From positions 222,093 to 271,716 of the forward strand of contig NW_019775416.1 in the NCBI RefSeq assembly GCF_001039355.2: a DNA stretch of 49,624 nucleotides. Direction: 5' to 3'. A program made the position numbers and the translations under genes. This DNA is from Lingula anatina (lineage: Eukaryota; Brachiopoda; Lingulata; Lingulida; Lingulidae). The notes beneath the pieces are model-generated. The model had not been told where the DNA came from. It was given only the letters and a program-made list of their open reading frames with translations, and searched no databases. Positions 47,317 to 49,624 of this stretch are shown here, piece by piece (positions within the stretch are counted from its first letter, which is position 1; each line of letters opens with the position of its first letter).

Positions 47317-49574
47317 GAAAATTATGGTTTTTAAAACAGGCCAACACCCTCAAGAGAACCTCAAACATGCAACACAGGCATAGGTTTATACTACTGAAGG
47401 TACCCAGCTCTCAATGTATTTAGAATCCTCACAATGAAAACCATCAGAAGTTTAAATCTTTCACTGCAAGAAGTCAAATTTTAAAAAATTCAGAAACTTA
47501 GGTTACTAACGATAATGGAATTACCTAGAGGGTTTAACAGCCAGAATGCAGTAATTGTGAATAAAAGTAAAGCTTCACTTCTTTTCAAATATGGTGTTAT
47601 CATGTTCATGAATATCAAAATTTGATTGCTCCAGCAATATTATATAGAGCAGTCATTTTCAACTATTTCAGTTCCATACCTAATGACTCCTATTACAGAG
47701 CAGTCATTTTCAACTATTCCAGTTCCATACCTAATGACTCCTATTAAACAGCAGTCATTTTCAACTATTTCAGTTCCATACCTAATGACTGTAACCTCCT
47801 GGCTACAGCTGCAGCAAAGCGTCGCTCCCCACCCAGATTTGTTGTAAGTAGTTTATAGAGAGGTCCACTACTTTGATTTGACCTGTGTGACCTCCCTAAC
47901 TGCTGCACCGCCTTGTCTGCGCTCCATGGAAGCTCCACAGTTAAATGGATTCTGCGGCGCTGATTGGCTGCTCTCAGGTCAGCATGAAGTGAAATTCCTG
48001 AAATCAGCCAATGAGGGATGAGATAACAAACTAGTAAAAGCTTCTAGAAGATGGCAAAATTATAGTCATTACCATATTAGTGAAATAAAAAATCCATCTG
48101 TGGTGAACTGGGTTTTTCATTGTGTAAAGTTGTATTTCTTCAGACAAGATTTACTTTTTAGTCTATTCCACTTTTTCATCCTCTCAATAAAGCCAGATTG
48201 TCTGCTCAAAGTGGTCAGCTGGTTTGGAGGCAGTGGACCTCCTGACCTCAATTAAAGAATTACCATTTCCACTCCCAACACAACTTCATCTTACCTGTGC
48301 TAGCAGCATCTGAAATAATGGCCACTAATTTCCTTCCTTCCATGAATGCATTTCTCTAAACAGCAAATATTAATACATTTAGTTTAAAAATAGTTTAAGC
48401 AAATTTGATTAATAAAATTGATAACCTGCTTCTTTAATAATTTGTTAATCCTAAATTATGTATTACGTAATAATGTACTTTAAAGCATAAAACTCTAAAC
48501 AGACAAACGCACCTAGATTTACTTGATTTTTATGCATATTTAAAAAGAGTAAACAATCTTAATAACAAGGTATAAACCTGACCAAAACATAATGTCATTT
48601 ATTTTGAACAGACATACACAGTTAATAGTATTACCTCTCTAACATTTAGACTGTCCATTCCACCATTTGAGTCAAGGTCTCGTACCATTTATTTTGAGCA
48701 GACATACACAATTAATAGTAATACCTCTCTAACATTTAGACTGTCCATTCCGCCATTAGAGTCAGAGTCTCGTAGCTCATAAGATGGGGTCAGTGTGTGA
48801 CATCTACGAACCACTCTTCCTCTTCTTCCTGTCATCTCTGCCACACTGTCGGGACCTCCCAGTTGATCAATGATCTCATCAAGAGGGCTATGATGAAAAT
48901 ATAGAAAAACAAGTTTTATTTTTTCTCTTGGGTATAGATGGTAAAAAAGTCAACCGTTTCTTAATTAAGAGACTAAACAAGTTTTTACTGGTTTCCACGT
49001 CCCATCTGATCCCACATCCAATATTCAATCATGTGATCAAGTAAATGTAAAACACTTCATCTCATAAAAAACAATTTACTTTTTTTACCATATTAAGATT
49101 TACATAAATAATTGGATAAAAATTAACACAGTCTGGAATCATACAATTATAGATATCAAAATCCAGAAATGACCCCACTTCTCCCATTCAGAAGAGAAAG
49201 GGGTACATGTACATATAATAACTTAAACATGTGCCAAATTATTGCAAATTGAAGACACATTGAAACTTAAAATGAATTTATATCTTAAACATGTCTTAAG
49301 ACTGCAAAATATATTCATCATATATACAAATTTCACAATAAAAACTGGTGAAAGCTTGTGGCACATTGTTTAAATAATGGCAATTTTGACCATGCTTTAA
49401 TTTACTTATTTATTTATCACTAAACTTTTAGCTATTCTCTCAAAAATACCTTATATTGAAAGAATAATGTTAGAAAGTAAAATTAAAGCACCTGTCTGGA
49501 AGCTTGATTTTTTTAGAAAAATCCATCAACATGGTTTTGGCAGTCACACTCCAGTCATCTGAGCTCCCTTTAGC
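40480..49574 (-). CDS. Strawberry-notch / FORGETTER1-type helicase, C-terminal 727 codons (5' part beyond window)
   Basis: Superfamily-2 DExD/H helicase-like protein of the strawberry notch (SNO/SBNO) family, chromatin and transcription regulators in the nucleus. Thirteen exons, right to left: 49574-49492, 48887-48725, 48355-48295, 47997-47782, 45377-45262, 44997-44782, 44511-44348, 44040-43864, 43663-43581, 42971-42888, 42087-41982, 41609-41459, 41043-40480. Total 2184 nt; all twelve introns GT-AG; phases join without a break. Seen in order: [36 protein letters not shown] (motif V), [21 protein letters not shown] region (motif VI, arginine finger), [81 protein letters not shown], then a 187-residue tail with a UBZ4-like zinc finger. 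DGFYxSKRE and C-xHGP-CK-x-G are, from memory, closer to plant FORGETTER1 than to animal SBNO1/2, so this may be a third SNO lineage. The ATPase lobe lies outside the window. Confidence 0.9.
41459..41609 (-). CDS. SNO helicase exon: [19 protein letters not shown]
   Basis: Acceptor ATTACAG|TAAGG completes Ser of [14 protein letters not shown]; continues [20 protein letters not shown] and VETLSQSQL, donor CTT|GTAAGT, phase 0. Matches the ...IVRLxTxDGQRIVGLxIP segment that closes the conserved domain of SNO proteins. Confidence 0.93.
41677..41930. repeat. 124-bp intronic tandem duplication
   Basis: TGTACAGAAAAAAATAATAA starts copies at 41677 and 41801, each running through AAGCAAAGAAAGCTTAGTCC; followed by a GGAGGGA-rich purine tract. 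Entirely within an intron of the helicase gene. Confidence 0.93.
41982..42087 (-). CDS. SNO helicase exon: [12 protein letters not shown]
   Basis: Acceptor GTGATTTCAG|TGGGC completes Val of CSVGSRC; then [30 protein letters not shown] across, donor CTTAG|GTATGG. Equivalent to RCRTYYVLCGSVLSVW of SBNO1. Confidence 0.91.
42545..42938 (-). repeat. 78-bp tandem repeat spanning exon end and 5' splice site, five copies
   Basis: Copies at exact 78-base steps (CCTGAACAAGTTGG at 42575, 42653, 42731, 42809, 42887). The rightmost includes 51 exon bases plus donor; the four others lie in the intron, nearly identical, each keeping the exon piece and a GTACTG or GTAGTG donor. The exon piece is preceded by TACTAG in intronic copies, so each could even be read as a mini-exon with an AG. 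In the coding frame, reading past the first donor meets TAG before the next copy; another frame stays open because 78 is divisible by three. Confidence 0.95.
42888..42971 (-). CDS. SNO helicase exon: Cys-rich [14 protein letters not shown]
   Basis: Acceptor [44 protein letters not shown] read across, donor TTCAG|GTACTG, phase 1. The Cys/His spacing CxHGPxCKxGxxCxxGxRC looks like a metal-binding or disulfide-free Cys cluster conserved in SNO proteins. The 3' 51 bases recur in five 78-bp units. Confidence 0.9.
43130..43312. repeat. Duplicated intronic block with (ATT)n
   Basis: CACTCTGGATAAATAATAAT through CATAATTACC and an (ATT)n array occur twice (from about 43139 and 43248). Purely intronic, between the RPNTG exon and the next exon. 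Confidence 0.85.
43373..43612 (-). repeat. 47-bp tandem repeat spanning exon end and 5' splice site, five copies
   Basis: The donor-side word TTAGCAAGGAAACTGCAGGT (minus sense) ends at 43579 and recurs at 47-bp steps, the copies being increasingly diverged leftward (CTGCAG, CTGCTG, CTTCTG, CTACTA before GTATG). The first copy contains about 30 exon bases. Period 47 is not a multiple of three, so using the second donor would shift the frame. Confidence 0.93.
43581..43663 (-). CDS. SNO helicase exon: RPNTG
   Basis: Acceptor GATTTTAG|ACCC completes Arg of [10 protein letters not shown]; continues [19 protein letters not shown] and donor CTGCAG|GTATGA, phase 1. RPNTG is present at the same place in SBNO1. 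Its 3' end is tandemly repeated in the downstream intron. Confidence 0.92.
43864..44040 (-). CDS. SNO helicase exon: [10 protein letters not shown] / DGFYASKRE
   Basis: [39 protein letters not shown] and HLFKVA. SVxRGMSWE is shared by the whole family; DGFYxSKRE with a following G-K/R is the version I recall from plant FORGETTER1 rather than SBNO1/2. Donor GCCAG|GTATGG, phase 2. Confidence 0.93.
44348..44511 (-). CDS. SNO helicase exon: [14 protein letters not shown]
   Basis: Acceptor [50 protein letters not shown] and [16 protein letters not shown]. The tempting donor at CGGCAG|GTTTTT would put the next exon out of phase; the donor ACAACAAA|GTAGGT at 44347 restores it and adds the VNTG stretch, so it was chosen. 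Confidence 0.85.
44782..44997 (-). CDS. SNO helicase exon: FLNRILG
   Basis: 72 codons, phase 0 at both ends: [12 protein letters not shown], an acidic/amphipathic middle with [19 protein letters not shown], and [17 protein letters not shown] at the donor. FLNRILG is a conserved word of the SBNO C-terminal region. Confidence 0.92.
45262..45377 (-). CDS. SNO helicase exon: ALTKGDRRA
   Basis: Acceptor TACATGGCAG|GTG, completing Gly of QSLG, then [20 protein letters not shown] and [15 protein letters not shown], donor ACA|GTAAGT. Matches the [21 protein letters not shown]-type segment that follows motif VI in all SNO proteins. Confidence 0.94.
45560..47316 (+). mobile_element. 5'-truncated non-LTR retrotransposon (CR1/L2/Jockey-like), antisense in intron
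   Basis: Two overlapping + frames, 45583-45924 and 45890-47116, together encode a reverse transcriptase from its N-terminal part to the C-terminal end (FRKYFD, stop at 47114-47116). Seen: [66 protein letters not shown] (catalytic YADD at residues 128-131 of the second frame), and the CNSILYG / LQRIQN thumb region. A single frame change near 45875, just before EPMQSAYK, breaks it; the endonuclease domain and ORF1 are missing. The 3' end is AAATAAA then (TTA)n, typical of elements with microsatellite tails. Motif set suggests the CR1/L2 group; not certain. It inserted antisense to the helicase gene and makes up most of a 2.4-kb intron. Confidence 0.92.
45583..47116 (+). pseudogene. Reverse transcriptase ORF, frameshifted
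   Basis: Coding part of the retrotransposon. The frame changes from that of 45583 to that of 45890 around 45875; after the shift 408 codons are open with all RT motifs from finger to thumb. Motif A reads LLDLLAAFD, with Leu where related elements usually have Ser or another small residue. One lesion only suggests a fairly young insertion. Confidence 0.88.
47648..47790 (-). repeat. 51-bp tandem repeat spanning exon end and 5' splice site
   Basis: About 2.8 copies (CCTAATGACT at 47679, 47730, 47781). The rightmost copy includes the last nine exon bases (AGTCATTAG) and the donor GTATGG; each further copy in the intron keeps the same exon-like nonamer and donor. Reading past the first donor reaches an in-frame TAG after GAACTGAAA. 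Confidence 0.92.
47782..47997 (-). CDS. SNO helicase exon: motif VI
   Basis: Encodes [49 protein letters not shown] and [19 protein letters not shown]. QxxGRxHRSNQ is the motif VI arginine-finger segment that contacts ATP in SF2 enzymes; all key residues (Q, GR, R) are present, so activity is likely. Donor ATTAG|GTATGG, phase 1. Confidence 0.94.
48295..48355 (-). CDS. SNO helicase exon: motif V region
   Basis: Only 61 nt: [20 protein letters not shown], ending in phase 1 so that the next exon completes the Gly of STGISL. Corresponds to the RFMDG...AIISEAASSG segment of SBNO proteins. Confidence 0.9.
48596..48774 (-). repeat. 90-bp tandem duplication spanning exon end and 5' splice site
   Basis: Two 90-bp copies. 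The upstream one (in gene sense) covers the last 50 bases of the exon at 48725-48887 and 40 bases of intron; the second is entirely intronic but keeps a GTAATA donor after the same AATGTTAGAGAG. Reading on past the first donor meets an in-frame TAA before the second one. Confidence 0.93.
48725..48887 (-). CDS. SNO helicase exon: [18 protein letters not shown]
   Basis: Encodes the family-diagnostic [11 protein letters not shown] and [13 protein letters not shown], then [18 protein letters not shown] and NVRE at the donor GAGAG|GTATTA. Its last 50 bases plus the donor recur once, diverged by about five bases, 90 bp into the downstream intron. Confidence 0.92.
49492..49574 (-). CDS. SNO helicase exon (first in window)
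   Basis: Acceptor TTTTTTCAG|GCTAAAGGG, encodes [15 protein letters not shown]...KKIKLPD, donor AG|GTGCTT, phase 2. This is the linker before the LDE(L/I)ID motif, where SBNO proteins carry a similar LLEKI...LP stretch. Further exons must lie to the right. Confidence 0.82.
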
Positions 49575-49624
49575 CTGAAAAAATAAAGCAATCACATTTT
49601 AAAACATGTACAGTTATATGAAAA

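Noticed and set aside
47626-47847. 73-codon + strand ORF with repeated [14 protein letters not shown]
   Set aside because: Antisense shadow of the 51-bp array and the motif VI exon of the minus-strand helicase gene.

Overview
The window is animal genomic DNA: intron-rich, AT-rich, full of microsatellites, minisatellites and short transposon relics. The two recognisable genes, the (TG)n/(AG)n/(ATT)n arrays and the frequent ACATGTA-type words suggest a marine invertebrate (lophotrochozoan, amphioxus or similar). The species cannot be fixed from the sequence.

Left part (1-11.6 kb): no convincing coding gene. It holds a foldback element (612-786), several short tandem repeats, a cluster of CRE-like sites (8806-8886), a MITE with TA target-site duplication (10837-11120) and a 46-bp tandem array (11298-11478). 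The last two lie directly upstream of the first gene.

Middle (11.63-27.77 kb, + strand): a complete-looking acetylcholinesterase gene. One large exon carries signal peptide, catalytic triad and choline site. A second exon finishes the catalytic domain. Two alternative phase-compatible 3' exons follow. The proximal one encodes a T (WAT, tetramerisation) peptide for ColQ/PRiMA-type assembly. The distal one, 6.6 kb further on, encodes an H-type GPI-anchoring tail. A 49-copy 30-bp minisatellite lies between them. Alternative splicing would give a 624-residue T form and a 641-residue H form.

27.8-40.3 kb: mostly non-coding, with palindrome-rich tandem repeats, a perfect 30-bp inverted repeat, a 163-bp tandem array, a tRNA-like SINE relic, a second MITE-like element and one weak candidate signal-peptide exon (minus strand, about 31.2 kb).

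Right part (40.48 kb to beyond the window end, minus strand): the 3' thirteen exons (727 codons, all GT-AG, all phases consistent) of a strawberry-notch/FORGETTER1-type superfamily-2 helicase. The exons cover helicase motifs V and VI and the SBNO C-terminal region. They end in a 187-residue tail with an NLS-like basic patch, PIP-box-like motifs and a UBZ4-type C2HC zinc finger, a tail I do not know from SBNO1/SBNO2. A 5'-truncated, frameshifted non-LTR retrotransposon sits antisense in one intron. Most strikingly, four of the thirteen exons have their 3' end plus 5' splice site tandemly copied into the downstream intron (units of 90, 51, 47 and 78 bp).
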